Assembly (NCBI GenBank): GCA_017503465.1
Contig: JAFVSY010000093.1
Span: 1-52,871, forward strand
Direction: 5' to 3'
Source of the DNA: Tidjanibacter sp.
Lineage (GTDB): Bacteria; Bacteroidota; Bacteroidia; Bacteroidales; Rikenellaceae
DNA: 52,871 bases
Below, piece after piece: positions 8,690 through 17,069 of this stretch. Numbering within the stretch: position 1 is the first letter of the stretch; the number at the start of each line of letters is the position of its first letter. A model generated the notes under the pieces. That model made no database searches. It saw nothing but the letters and a program-made list of their open reading frames with translations, and was not told where the DNA came from. A program made the translations under genes and the position numbers.

Positions 8690-9934
8690 CTACTTTATGA
8701 TGGCAGCCTTAATCTGCTCCACAATATAGCGAATATCGTCATCGCTCACGCAGGGGCCACTAGGCAAGCACAAGCCAACCTTGAACAAAGATTCGCTCAC
8801 ACCATTCACATAGGCGGGCGCATCCTTATATACAGGTTGCAAGTGCATCGGTTTCCACAATGGGCGCGACTCAATACCCGCTGCATCCAAAGCCATACGC
8901 ATAGCCTCAACATTTGCATTAGGCTCGCAATCGGTATGCAGAGATTTTGCCTCGTGAGTAACACCTGCCGCACCTCCAACAGCACCAGCCACAGCCACCT
9001 TGTAGGCATTCTCCTCACCAACAACCATCAATGTTGGGTCGAGCGTAATGGTGTTCAGCCAGAAGTTGCTATCATAGCGGTCCGATGGATTTCCGTGCAG
9101 GGTTACACCCTTCACATCGGCCAACAACTCTTTGTAGAGTTCATAGGTGTGCTTGTGGTGGTTGACGTGCTCCTCCAGCACGGTCATCTGGCCACGGCCA
9201 ATACCCGCACAAATGTTGGACATACGGTAGTTGTAGCCAATCTTCTCGTGCTGATAGTAGGGATAGTTCTCCCTCGCCTGCGTTGCGTAGAACATAATCT
9301 CCTTCTTCGCCTCGGCATCAGCACAAATAAGTGCTCCGCCACCACTGGTGGTAATCATCTTGTTGCCATTGAACGACAGCACGCCATACCTACCAAAGGT
9401 GCCACACACCTGACCATCGTACTTGGAGCCCAAACCCTCGGCTGCATCCTCAACAACAGGGATGTCGTACTTTGCCGCAACGGCCATAATCTCCTCCAAC
9501 TTGGCAGGCATACCATAGAGGTAAACCGGCACAATGGCCTTGGGTTTTTTGCCGGTTTTGGCAATGCGGTCCTTGATAGCTTCCTCAAGCAGCACGGGGT
9601 CCATATTCCAAGTGTTCTCTTCGGAATCCACAAAAACGGGCGTAGCACCCAAATATGTAATGGGGTGCGATGAGGCGCAGAATGTGAAACTCTGTACCAA
9701 TACCTCATCACCAGGGGCCACACCACAAGCCAACAAGGCCAAATGCACTGCCGCCGTACCGGCTGACAAAGCAACGACCTCCTTGTCCCCACCTGCAAAC
9801 TCCTTGAGGTCCTGCTCAAACCCATTTACATTAGGACCCAGAGGCACCACCCAGTTGGTATCAAATGCCTCCTGTATGAATTTCTGTTCATTGCCGCTCA
9901 TATGAGCCAAGCAAAGGTAGATTCTCTTTTGCAT
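8690..9934 (-). CDS. DegT/DnrJ/EryC1 aminotransferase, PglE/WcfR-like
   Basis: This 414-residue PLP enzyme opens with KRIYLCLAHMSGNEQKFI and VPLGPNVNGFEQ, the start typical of sugar aminotransferases that act on UDP-4-keto-2-acetamido-2,4,6-trideoxyhexose (PglE; WcfR of Bacteroides fragilis). The PLP-binding lysine is in FNGNKMITTSGGG, and EDAAEGLGSKYDG precedes it. The C-terminal half has the ENAYK...GGAAGVTHEAKS insert, which I recall from Bacteroides homologues. The likely product is a UDP-4-amino-trideoxy sugar for the initiating transferase at 11630-12244, with the keto substrate supplied by the dehydratase at 30187-32169. Pathway placement is inference. Confidence 0.88.
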   Translation of the reverse strand: MQKRIYLCLAHMSGNEQKFIQEAFDTNWVVPLGPNVNGFEQDLKEFAGGDKEVVALSAGTAAVHLALLACGVAPGDEVLVQSFTFCASSHPITYLGATPVFVDSEENTWNMDPVLLEEAIKDRIAKTGKKPKAIVPVYLYGMPAKLEEIMAVAAKYDIPVVEDAAEGLGSKYDGQVCGTFGRYGVLSFNGNKMITTSGGGALICADAEAKKEIMFYATQARENYPYYQHEKIGYNYRMSNICAGIGRGQMTVLEEHVNHHKHTYELYKELLADVKGVTLHGNPSDRYDSNFWLNTITLDPTLMVVGEENAYKVAVAGAVGGAAGVTHEAKSLHTDCEPNANVEAMRMALDAAGIESRPLWKPMHLQPVYKDAPAYVNGVSESLFKVGLCLPSGPCVSDDDIRYIVEQIKAAIIK

Positions 9935-9990
9935 AAACTATATTCTACTTAAATTTCAGATCATACAAACACTAAAGTTCACATATTTAT

Positions 9991-10689
9991 CTATAGAACC
10001 GTCTCATTCCCCAGAACTATATACAAAAGCTCCGACAGACTATCAATCCATTTATTGGGCATATACCCCACACCTTTTAACTCTATTTGTTTATGAATAT
10101 TGCGCCCATCATCTTTCAAACCGATAGTAGTCCATCCCAACTTATTTGGCGCAAAGAAATCCTTTGCCACATTGTCTCCCACATACCAAAACTGTGCATC
10201 GGGAAACTTCTTAATAAAATACAGACACCCTTTCTCAGAAGGTTTGCAATATCCACTCTCTTCAGAAATAAGGATGTTGTCTTCCAACACAAATTTATCT
10301 AAGCCCAGTGCCTCTATTTTATTACGTTGTGTAAGCGAACGACCATCTGTCATAAGTCCCATCACCACACCAGCAGACTTCAACTTCGCTAAAATTGCGA
10401 CGTCTTCTCTCCTCATTGCCACCTTCGGTTTGTGTTGCCTATACATAAGCAACAACCTCTCTTTTTCTATCGGCAAGGAGTATTTATCAATTAATTTTTG
10501 AAACACATCATCCTCACCTGCATAGTATGCTTGTATCATAAACTGATACACCGTCAGGGATGAAACTCCACATAAAACCCCTACATCATTAGCGATGTCC
10601 TTAAAAGCCGATTCCAGATAATCAATCTCTTTATACAGAGTATCATCTAAATCAAACACAACAACTTTATCACACAAATATCGCATCAT
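9991..10689 (-). CDS. HAD-superfamily hydrolase
   Basis: This 232-residue protein has the HAD motifs: VVVFDLDDTLYKE with nucleophile Asp13 and Asp15, LMTDGR (motif II Thr), a motif III lysine around YCKPSEKGC, and WYVGDNVAKDF (motif IV). The cap is helical (about 20-90), as in phosphoglycolate-phosphatase-like HADs. The substrate is unknown; sugar phosphate is the contextual guess. The 5' end overlaps the ATP-grasp gene by 20 bp, suggesting a two-gene module. Codon use is AT-rich compared with the aminotransferase downstream. Confidence 0.85.
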   Translation of the reverse strand: MMRYLCDKVVVFDLDDTLYKEIDYLESAFKDIANDVGVLCGVSSLTVYQFMIQAYYAGEDDVFQKLIDKYSLPIEKERLLLMYRQHKPKVAMRREDVAILAKLKSAGVVMGLMTDGRSLTQRNKIEALGLDKFVLEDNILISEESGYCKPSEKGCLYFIKKFPDAQFWYVGDNVAKDFFAPNKLGWTTIGLKDDGRNIHKQIELKGVGYMPNKWIDSLSELLYIVLGNETVL

Positions 10690-11623
10690 CGTAACGGAGC
10701 ATCAACAACCCATCTTTCCAACCATCAAAATATGCTATTTCCTCGTTCAAGAAATACTCTTTTATCAACAACTCAGGGAAATTTCCACCGCACATATATG
10801 TTAGAGGATAACCGCCTCCAAATCGAGGGTTAATCTCAATGCCAACGATATCCTCTGTTTGTGGGTTGTAGAATAGTTGAACACAAATACAACCAACACA
10901 TCCCTCTATATAATCCAAATGCTCCTTTAAGAATGACAACAGCTTATTTTTTGAGGTTCTACCCTTATTTATCTCTCCTGCACGCACCTCTATACGTTCA
11001 CGAGGAACTATGCACTTAACTCTATTGTCTTTGCCATAATACATATCCACCGTGTACTCTTTATAAACTTTTTTATCTATATATTCCATAAAGAGTAACT
11101 TTGGATCATCCAGCACCTCCTTTGTCAACTCCTCGGCACACTTTATATGATGTAAGTTTGCGCTCAATGATCCATCATAAGGTTTTGCAAATAGAGGAAA
11201 TGTTGGGCGCATTTTGTCTATCTCACGAGGAACTCTCACCCCCTTACTCTCAAAAAAGGCCCCTGTATTACGTTTGTCGCGACATATCGACACAAAGTCT
11301 ATATCACCCACAATGATATGAATCCCTTTCTGGCTAAACTTGTCTTTAAGATTAGAAAGAAGTAGCAACTCTGTATCTATTGTTGCAACTATCATTCCTA
11401 TACTATTCTCCTCACATATATTTAGCAGTATTTCAGGATAGTGTGCATCCGTAACCGCTGGCACCCTAAAGCACTCATCGCTAACATATCCAGCTGGAGC
11501 CATCTCCGGATTCATATCGGTTGTGAATACTTTACCATCTGGGAAATATTTAGCAAGTGATTCCTTAAAACAACGAGTTAAAGCAACACGCTTACCCACA
11601 CTCGTTATCAAAATGTTTTTCAT
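10670..11623 (-). CDS. ATP-grasp ligase, carbamoyl-phosphate-synthase-like
   Basis: This 317-residue protein has an N-terminal Rossmann-like preATP domain (MKNILITSVGKRVALTRCF) and an ATP-grasp core. The metal-binding motif is VGIEINPRFGGGYPLT; upstream, PLFAKPYDGSLSAN and LLFMEYIDKKVYKEYTVDMY carry the ATP-contact residues. Such enzymes join a carboxylate, often an amino acid, to an amine. It lies between the PglC-like transferase and a HAD/aminotransferase pair, and no acetyltransferase is present in the cluster. This makes amino-acylation of the 4-amino sugar a possible role, but that is speculative. It ends inside the HAD gene (20-bp overlap). Confidence 0.82.
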   Translation of the reverse strand: MKNILITSVGKRVALTRCFKESLAKYFPDGKVFTTDMNPEMAPAGYVSDECFRVPAVTDAHYPEILLNICEENSIGMIVATIDTELLLLSNLKDKFSQKGIHIIVGDIDFVSICRDKRNTGAFFESKGVRVPREIDKMRPTFPLFAKPYDGSLSANLHHIKCAEELTKEVLDDPKLLFMEYIDKKVYKEYTVDMYYGKDNRVKCIVPRERIEVRAGEINKGRTSKNKLLSFLKEHLDYIEGCVGCICVQLFYNPQTEDIVGIEINPRFGGGYPLTYMCGGNFPELLIKEYFLNEEIAYFDGWKDGLLMLRYDDAIFV

Positions 11624-11629
11624 ATTCCT

Positions 11630-12244
11630 CTAGTTATTACCATTAAAAGGATCCATTGTACACCATTCTCCTCTTTGTTGATTTATGCCCTCTTTCTTCA
11701 ACACTTTTTTAATCGTCATCAATAAAATCCTCAAGTCTATAGTTAATGAGCAATTATCAACATACCAAACATCCAATTCAAACTTTTTTGTCCAACTAAT
11801 TGCATTACGTCCATTACACTGTGCCCAGCCAGTAATGCCCGGGCGAACCTCGTGGCGTCGAGCCTGTTCTGGGCTGTAAAGTCGCAAGTATTGAACAAGA
11901 AGAGGGCGAGGACCAATCAATGCCATATCGCCTTTGAGGACATTTATCAACTGAGGCAACTCGTCAATAGATGCGGAGCGAACAAGCCTACCAACACTCG
12001 TAAGACGCTGTGCATCGGGAAGTAACTTGCCCTCTGCATCTCGTTCGTCGGTCATTGTTTTGAACTTGATAATCTTGAAGATTTTGGCATTCTTACCGGG
12101 GCGTTCTTGAAAGAAGAACGCACCAGCACCCTTGTTGGCAAAGTGCAACCAGATTGTTACAACCAACAACAATGGGCTAATAATTATCAAGGCTATCAGC
12201 GCAATCCAAAAGTCAAAGAACCGTTTGAAAAAATGTTTGTACAT
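11630..12244 (-). CDS. Initiating sugar-1-phosphate transferase, PglC/WcfS-like
   Basis: This 204-residue monotopic phosphoglycosyltransferase should transfer a sugar-1-phosphate from UDP to undecaprenyl phosphate and start the repeat unit. It has the short PglC form: one re-entrant helix (about 12-34, with the kink motif ISP), then FQERPGKNAKIFKIIKFKTM, the catalytic dyad Asp94-Glu95 in SIDELPQL, LIGPRPLLVQYL and RPGITGWAQCNGRN. It lacks the extra helices of WbaP/WcaJ. It begins 3 bp after the amidotransferase stop. Given the PglE-like aminotransferase and PglF-like dehydratase in this locus, the substrate is probably a UDP-4-amino (or modified) 2-acetamido-trideoxyhexose, as in Bacteroides fragilis WcfS. 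Confidence 0.92.
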   Translation of the reverse strand: MYKHFFKRFFDFWIALIALIIISPLLLVVTIWLHFANKGAGAFFFQERPGKNAKIFKIIKFKTMTDERDAEGKLLPDAQRLTSVGRLVRSASIDELPQLINVLKGDMALIGPRPLLVQYLRLYSPEQARRHEVRPGITGWAQCNGRNAISWTKKFELDVWYVDNCSLTIDLRILLMTIKKVLKKEGINQQRGEWCTMDPFNGNN

Positions 12245-12247
12245 AGT

Positions 12248-13348
12248 CTACTCTATTTGGTCTTTCACAAACCGACGCAAAGGATATTTCTTATGGAACT
12301 TCTCCAAAAACTTATCTGCATCTACGCCTGCTTTATTTATAATGTACCTAATATATTCTTCGGGAATATTGACAGTCTGCTCCAACTTATCTATTGCAAC
12401 CGCTCTGGTCTGTTGACCGTTACGGATAAGACCGCTTAAATCAACATTGGTATCATTATAACCCAAAATCTGATAGAATAAATACTGTCTAAGTGTATCT
12501 ACCTCGCAACCGAAACGCCCGGAATTCTTGGCACCTTTGGGAATAGCCCAATGCAACTCATTGAACAAGACATTCTCAATATCTTTTTCTACCCACTTAA
12601 TATACTTATAATATGGATGGATAATTGTGAGGTCGTGCTTTTTCACCAACTTCTTCTTCCAACTATTAACCATAAACTCCTTGTACTGTGTCTTGAGGCA
12701 AAATATATTCATTGCCAACGAGGGATTTAGCAATACCTGTTTAGCATATCCCATTATCCAAGACAAACGCCCGCCCTTATGGCCAATCTTCATTATATCT
12801 GTTTTATATTGTGCTCCAGACTGGATGGGCGTGCGACCTCCGAAAATAAGGTGAATACCCTCTTTAACTGCCTCTTGTTCTACCAAAGTCTCATAACCAA
12901 TGCGCTCGCCTACATTCAAGAACATTAATGACTCGGGGACGGGACGTTTAATCCAAGCGTTTAGATGATGAGGAAAGCATTTCTTGAGATTATCGTGTTT
13001 GATAGCGCGCAATTCTACACCTAAGATCTCCGTGGTTGTTCGAATATTCTCTAACATCACATCGGGAATAAACAAATCATCGGAAAAAACAGCAAGAGGG
13101 CGCAAATGTAACACTTTAACTACAAACCACAGCAAATAGGTGCTATCTCTTCCTCCTGAGAATCCAACCACACAATCATACTTCTCTGACTTATTTTTCT
13201 TCAAAGCTTCTTGAATGTCCAACTTGAGTTGTTCTACTCCTAGGTACTCTACATCCTTATATTGTTGGCAATGCTGACAAACACCATCTTCATTGATTTC
13301 GATGTTTAAATAATCAATTGGTAACAAACATTTTTTGCAATACTTCAT
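12248..13348 (-). CDS. N-acetyl sugar amidotransferase, WbpG/PseA-like PP-loop enzyme
   Basis: This 366-residue protein starts with a zinc-type cysteine pair set (CKKC near residue 4, CQHC near 24) and carries the PP-loop SGGRDST (64-70) and GGRTPIQSGAQY, typical of the family that converts a sugar acetamido group into an acetamidino group. Family members such as WbpG use ammonia delivered by HisH/HisF-like partners, and neither partner is encoded anywhere in this window. The gene lies 3 bp before the initiating transferase and 11 bp after a glycosyltransferase. Length fits the family. Confidence 0.85.
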   Translation of the reverse strand: MKYCKKCLLPIDYLNIEINEDGVCQHCQQYKDVEYLGVEQLKLDIQEALKKNKSEKYDCVVGFSGGRDSTYLLWFVVKVLHLRPLAVFSDDLFIPDVMLENIRTTTEILGVELRAIKHDNLKKCFPHHLNAWIKRPVPESLMFLNVGERIGYETLVEQEAVKEGIHLIFGGRTPIQSGAQYKTDIMKIGHKGGRLSWIMGYAKQVLLNPSLAMNIFCLKTQYKEFMVNSWKKKLVKKHDLTIIHPYYKYIKWVEKDIENVLFNELHWAIPKGAKNSGRFGCEVDTLRQYLFYQILGYNDTNVDLSGLIRNGQQTRAVAIDKLEQTVNIPEEYIRYIINKAGVDADKFLEKFHKKYPLRRFVKDQIE

Positions 13349-13359
13349 AGTCTATCTAT

Positions 13360-14556
13360 TTATTTAATATGGTCCATAATTGTTTTATATGCCTTATCTG
13401 GAGTGAGATTATTTAAGTAATACTCATGACCATTATGCCCCATTTGTAAGAGCAAAGCACGATCATTGTACAACTTTAACAAATTCTTTTTGAAACTATC
13501 CGTATCTCCACTATAAGACCATAGCCCTGCATCTGCTTTTTCCAAGAATTTACCATAGTCTGTGGAATAGTCTATTGCAGCCAATACCGGTTTAGATAAG
13601 TTAAATAGCCCTATTGTTTTACTCGGTATATTGGGCATTTGCAGTTTGGGATTCAAAGAAACTATACCCACATCACATTGATTCAGCAATTCATTATATT
13701 CTTCTTTAGGCATATAATCCATAAATGTGATATTATGAATCTGACGTTTGCTAACATCTTGCTTAATAATATCAAATTGAGAACCTCGTCCAATAATCAC
13801 AAAGACTATATCATCATAACCGACACAACTTTCAGCTAAATCTATAACATTTTCTATACTTTGAGCAATATTAATACTTCCTCCATAGATAGCCACAAAT
13901 TTATCCTCCCATTTGTATTTTTTTCTAAAATCAACTTTCTGTGTATCTGATAGTACAACCGGATATTGACAATACTGTAAGATATGCATTTCCTTTGTTG
14001 ATTCTGCCCAAGGATGATATTTTAGGGCAAAGTCAATATTTCCTTGAGACGGGCATCCAATATAATCGGCGTGCTTTATTAAGCAATTCTCCAACCAATT
14101 ATAATATTTGCATATAGGATGTTTTTTTGAAAACATCCCCAATGCGACAGCGTCTTGCCATATGAATTCACATAGCATCAAATAAAATTTAGCAGAGAAA
14201 TGTCGCTTGAGTTTTGGAATAATTAATCCTAGTTCAGGAGGCAATGAATGTCCTATTATTACATCTATTTTATCTTTCCCGAAATATTTTTTAATCGCAC
14301 GCGGATATTGGTACAACAATTTAAGATAGGCCATACCTTTTTTTATCATAGACTTATTGCCTACTAGTTGATCGGTCTTAAAACGTAGCACTTCTATTCC
14401 TGCCTCAACATTAACACGTTCCACGCCCTGTCCTGGCTTTAATGGAGTAGCGACCTTCACGTTGTGCCCATTACGAGCAAACTCTTTTATCAGATCAGTG
14501 AATATCCCAGACTCTTCTATATTCGGGAGCGATATAAATAGAAATAAAATATTCAT
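13360..14556 (-). CDS. Glycosyltransferase, GT4-like
   Basis: This 398-residue GT-B protein begins MNILFLFISLPNIEESGIFTDLIKEFARNGHNV, the usual donor-independent N-terminal opening. The C-terminal domain shows FVAIYGGSINIAQSIENV, VFVIIGRGSQ and the sugar-nucleotide region MPNIPSKTIGLFNLSKPVLAAI, resembling WbuB/WcaI-type enzymes. No membrane helix is obvious. Acceptor and donor are unknown; one candidate donor is UDP-L-FucNAc, because the next genes upstream make it. Strongly AT-rich compared with capG. Confidence 0.88.
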   Translation of the reverse strand: MNILFLFISLPNIEESGIFTDLIKEFARNGHNVKVATPLKPGQGVERVNVEAGIEVLRFKTDQLVGNKSMIKKGMAYLKLLYQYPRAIKKYFGKDKIDVIIGHSLPPELGLIIPKLKRHFSAKFYLMLCEFIWQDAVALGMFSKKHPICKYYNWLENCLIKHADYIGCPSQGNIDFALKYHPWAESTKEMHILQYCQYPVVLSDTQKVDFRKKYKWEDKFVAIYGGSINIAQSIENVIDLAESCVGYDDIVFVIIGRGSQFDIIKQDVSKRQIHNITFMDYMPKEEYNELLNQCDVGIVSLNPKLQMPNIPSKTIGLFNLSKPVLAAIDYSTDYGKFLEKADAGLWSYSGDTDSFKKNLLKLYNDRALLLQMGHNGHEYYLNNLTPDKAYKTIMDHIK

Positions 14557-14593
14557 CTCAACCTATCTTTTACACAAGTTTATCTTTGTGCTT

Positions 14594-15775
14594 TTACTTC
14601 CTCCAGACCATTTTGTTGACGACGCCGGTGTAGGACTGGATGAGTTTGACAACCTTCGTCGAGACGTTCTCATCAACATAGTTGGGTACCGGAAGGCCGT
14701 TGTCGCCCTCCCTTACCATATCCACAGCCGTATCCACAGCCTGCAACAGCGATTTCTCGTCAATACCAGCCAAAACAAAGCAGCCCTTATCCAATGCCTC
14801 CGGCCTCTCGGTCGAGGTGCGGATGCACACCGCTGCAAACGATTTGCCCACACTCGTAAAGAACGAGCTCTCCTCGGGCAAGGTGCCACTATCACTAACC
14901 ACCGCAAAGGCATTCATCTGCAAACAGTTATAGTCGTGAAAACCCAGAGGCTCGTGCTGAATAACGCGGGGGTCAAGTTGGAAACCGCTTGCAGCCAACC
15001 TATTACGGCTCCTCGGATGGCACGAATAGAGGATGGGCATATCGTATTTCTCGGCCATCTTATTGATGGCGGTAAATAGGCTCGTAAAGTTCTTCTCTGT
15101 ATCAATGTTCTCCTCCCTATGGGCCGACAGCAGGATATAGCGGCCCTTTTCCAAACCGAGTCGCTGGTGGATGTCGCTGGCCTCAATGTCGGCCAAGTTC
15201 TCGTGGAGCACCTCGGCCATAGGCGAGCCCGTAACGTAGGTGCGCTCCTTTGCCACGCTCGATGCGTTCAGGTAGCGACGTGCGTGCTCCGAGTAGCAGA
15301 GGTTTACGTCCGAAATGATGTCCACAATCCTACGGTTGGTCTCCTCGGGCAGGCACTCGTCAAAGCAACGGTTGCCGGCCTCCATATGGAAGATGGGAAT
15401 GTGCAACCTCTTGGCACCAATGACCGACAAGCACGAGTTGGTATCACCCAGCACCAGCACTGCATCGGGTTTGGTCTGCACCATCAGTTTGTAGGAAGCG
15501 TTGATAATGTTGCCCATCGTTGCACCCAAGTCATCGCCCACAGCGTCCATATAGACCTCGGGGTCCTTAAGTTTGAGGTCGCGGAAGAAAACGCCATTGA
15601 GGTTGTAGTCGTAGTTCTGCCCGGTGTGCGCCAAGATGCAGTCGAAGTACTTGCGGCACTTGTTGATGACGGCTGCAAGGCGGATAATCTCAGGCCTTGT
15701 ACCCACAATTATGAGCAGTTTGAGTTTGCCATTGTCGGCAAACTTCACATCCGAATAGTCGAGTTTGATTTCCAT
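14594..15775 (-). CDS. capG: Non-hydrolysing UDP-N-acetylglucosamine 2-epimerase type, CapG/FnlC
   Basis: This 393-residue epimerase has the WecB-family motifs IIVGTRPEIIRLAAVI, LVLGDTNS, HMEAGNRCFDECLPEETNRRIVD, LSAHREENID and VSDSGTLPEESSFF. With CapE and CapF directly upstream, it most likely performs the last step to UDP-N-acetyl-L-fucosamine rather than making UDP-ManNAc. This gene is clearly GC-richer than the glycosyltransferases on both sides. A heptamer array sits against its start codon (15781-15807). Confidence 0.92.
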   Translation of the reverse strand: MEIKLDYSDVKFADNGKLKLLIIVGTRPEIIRLAAVINKCRKYFDCILAHTGQNYDYNLNGVFFRDLKLKDPEVYMDAVGDDLGATMGNIINASYKLMVQTKPDAVLVLGDTNSCLSVIGAKRLHIPIFHMEAGNRCFDECLPEETNRRIVDIISDVNLCYSEHARRYLNASSVAKERTYVTGSPMAEVLHENLADIEASDIHQRLGLEKGRYILLSAHREENIDTEKNFTSLFTAINKMAEKYDMPILYSCHPRSRNRLAASGFQLDPRVIQHEPLGFHDYNCLQMNAFAVVSDSGTLPEESSFFTSVGKSFAAVCIRTSTERPEALDKGCFVLAGIDEKSLLQAVDTAVDMVREGDNGLPVPNYVDENVSTKVVKLIQSYTGVVNKMVWRK

Positions 15776-15780
15776 ATTTT

Positions 15781-15807
15781 TTTGAGCTTTTAGCCGTTAG
15801 CTGTTTC
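15781..15807. repeat. Imperfect heptamer repeats upstream of capG
   Basis: About four imperfect period-7 units with consensus TTTTAGC fill most of the gap between capF and capG, beginning 6 bp from the capG ATG. One unit is identical to a unit in the array at 27719-27746. The array is short and degenerate, so taken alone it would be weak. Confidence 0.5.
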
Positions 15808-15826
15808 TTACTTTTGTTTTCTGCTC

Positions 15827-17032
15827 CTATTTTACCACGGGTTCAAAAAAAGTGTCGGGGCGGTTGGGGTCGAAGCACTCGTTGCACCACATCACCGTAA
15901 CCAAATCCTCCGTGTCCGAGAGGTTAATGATGTTGTGGGTATAGCCGGGGAGCATCTGCACGGCCTCAATTTTCCTACCGCTCACGCGCCACTCTAGCAC
16001 CTCCTCCGTCAGTACATTACGCTGCTGAATGAGGCCCTCGCCCGCAACCACGATGAACTGCTCCCACTTGGTGTGGTGCCAATGCTCTCCTTTGGTAATG
16101 CCGGGTTTGCTGATGTTGATGCTCACTTGGCCCACGCCTGCCGACTTGACCAACTCCGTGAAGCTACCCCTATCGTCCACATTCATCTTCAGCGGGAAAG
16201 CCACCTTCTCCTTAGGCAGATACGACAGGTAGGTCGAATAGAGTTTCTTGGCAAATGAACCCGCAGGTATCTCGGGCATAACGAGCGACTGAGGTTGAGC
16301 CTTGAACTGCTCCAGCAGGTCCACAATCTCACCCAGGGTAACCTTGTGCGTAACGGGCACTGCGCAGTAGCGGCCATCGGCCCTCAGCACGGTATCCACG
16401 CCATCAAACTCGCAGTGGTGCTCCTCACCTTTCAGTGCGGCCACCATTTCGTCCACGAGGTCGTCAATGTAGAGCAGTTCCAGCTGGGTGCTCCTATCAT
16501 TAACCTGGATGGGCAGGTCGTTGGCAATGTTGTTGCAGAAGGTTGCCACGGCACTATTGTAGTTGGGTCTGCACCACTTGCCAAACAGGTTGGGGAAGCG
16601 GTACACAAGCACCCTCGCACCACTCTCGGCACCATACTCAAAGAAGAGTTCCTCGCCGGCGAGTTTGCTCTTGCCGTAGTCCGACTGACCATAGCGGCCG
16701 ATGAGGGTAGCTTGAATGCTCGACGACAGCATCACCGGTGCGGTGTTGCCATACTTCTTGAGCGTATCCAGCAAGGTGGATGCAAAGCCGAAGTTGCCCG
16801 CCATAAACTCATCGTTGTTCTGGGGGCGGTTTACGCCTGCGAGGTTGAACACAAAGTCCGCCTCGCGGCAGTAGCGGTCCAGTTCCTCGGCCGTGGAGTC
16901 GATGTCGTACTCAAAGACCTCATCCACCACCACATCGCCATAGAACTTCGCCTTGCCCGACTTGATATTATTAAGCTGTGCCACAAGGTTTTTACCAACA
17001 AAACCTTTGGCACCCGTAACAAGAATTTTCAT
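15827..17032 (-). CDS. capF: CapF/FnlB bifunctional reductase-epimerase of UDP-L-FucNAc synthesis
   Basis: This 401-residue protein has an N-terminal SDR domain (MKILVTGAKGFVGKNLV, FNLAGVNRPQNN, SSSIQATLIGRYGQSDYGKSK with the Tyr-x3-Lys pair) and a C-terminal cupin domain from about residue 280 (GITKGEHWHHTKWEQFIVV, MLPGYTHNIINLS). This fusion is specific to CapF/FnlB/WbjC, which converts the CapE product into UDP-6-deoxy-N-acetyl-talosamine. Length is slightly above Staphylococcus CapF. It starts 37 bp after capE ends. Confidence 0.95.
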   Translation of the reverse strand: MKILVTGAKGFVGKNLVAQLNNIKSGKAKFYGDVVVDEVFEYDIDSTAEELDRYCREADFVFNLAGVNRPQNNDEFMAGNFGFASTLLDTLKKYGNTAPVMLSSSIQATLIGRYGQSDYGKSKLAGEELFFEYGAESGARVLVYRFPNLFGKWCRPNYNSAVATFCNNIANDLPIQVNDRSTQLELLYIDDLVDEMVAALKGEEHHCEFDGVDTVLRADGRYCAVPVTHKVTLGEIVDLLEQFKAQPQSLVMPEIPAGSFAKKLYSTYLSYLPKEKVAFPLKMNVDDRGSFTELVKSAGVGQVSINISKPGITKGEHWHHTKWEQFIVVAGEGLIQQRNVLTEEVLEWRVSGRKIEAVQMLPGYTHNIINLSDTEDLVTVMWCNECFDPNRPDTFFEPVVK

Positions 17033-17069
17033 ACTCTCTGTTGCGTGTGTGTATCCCTACTGTGCAGAA

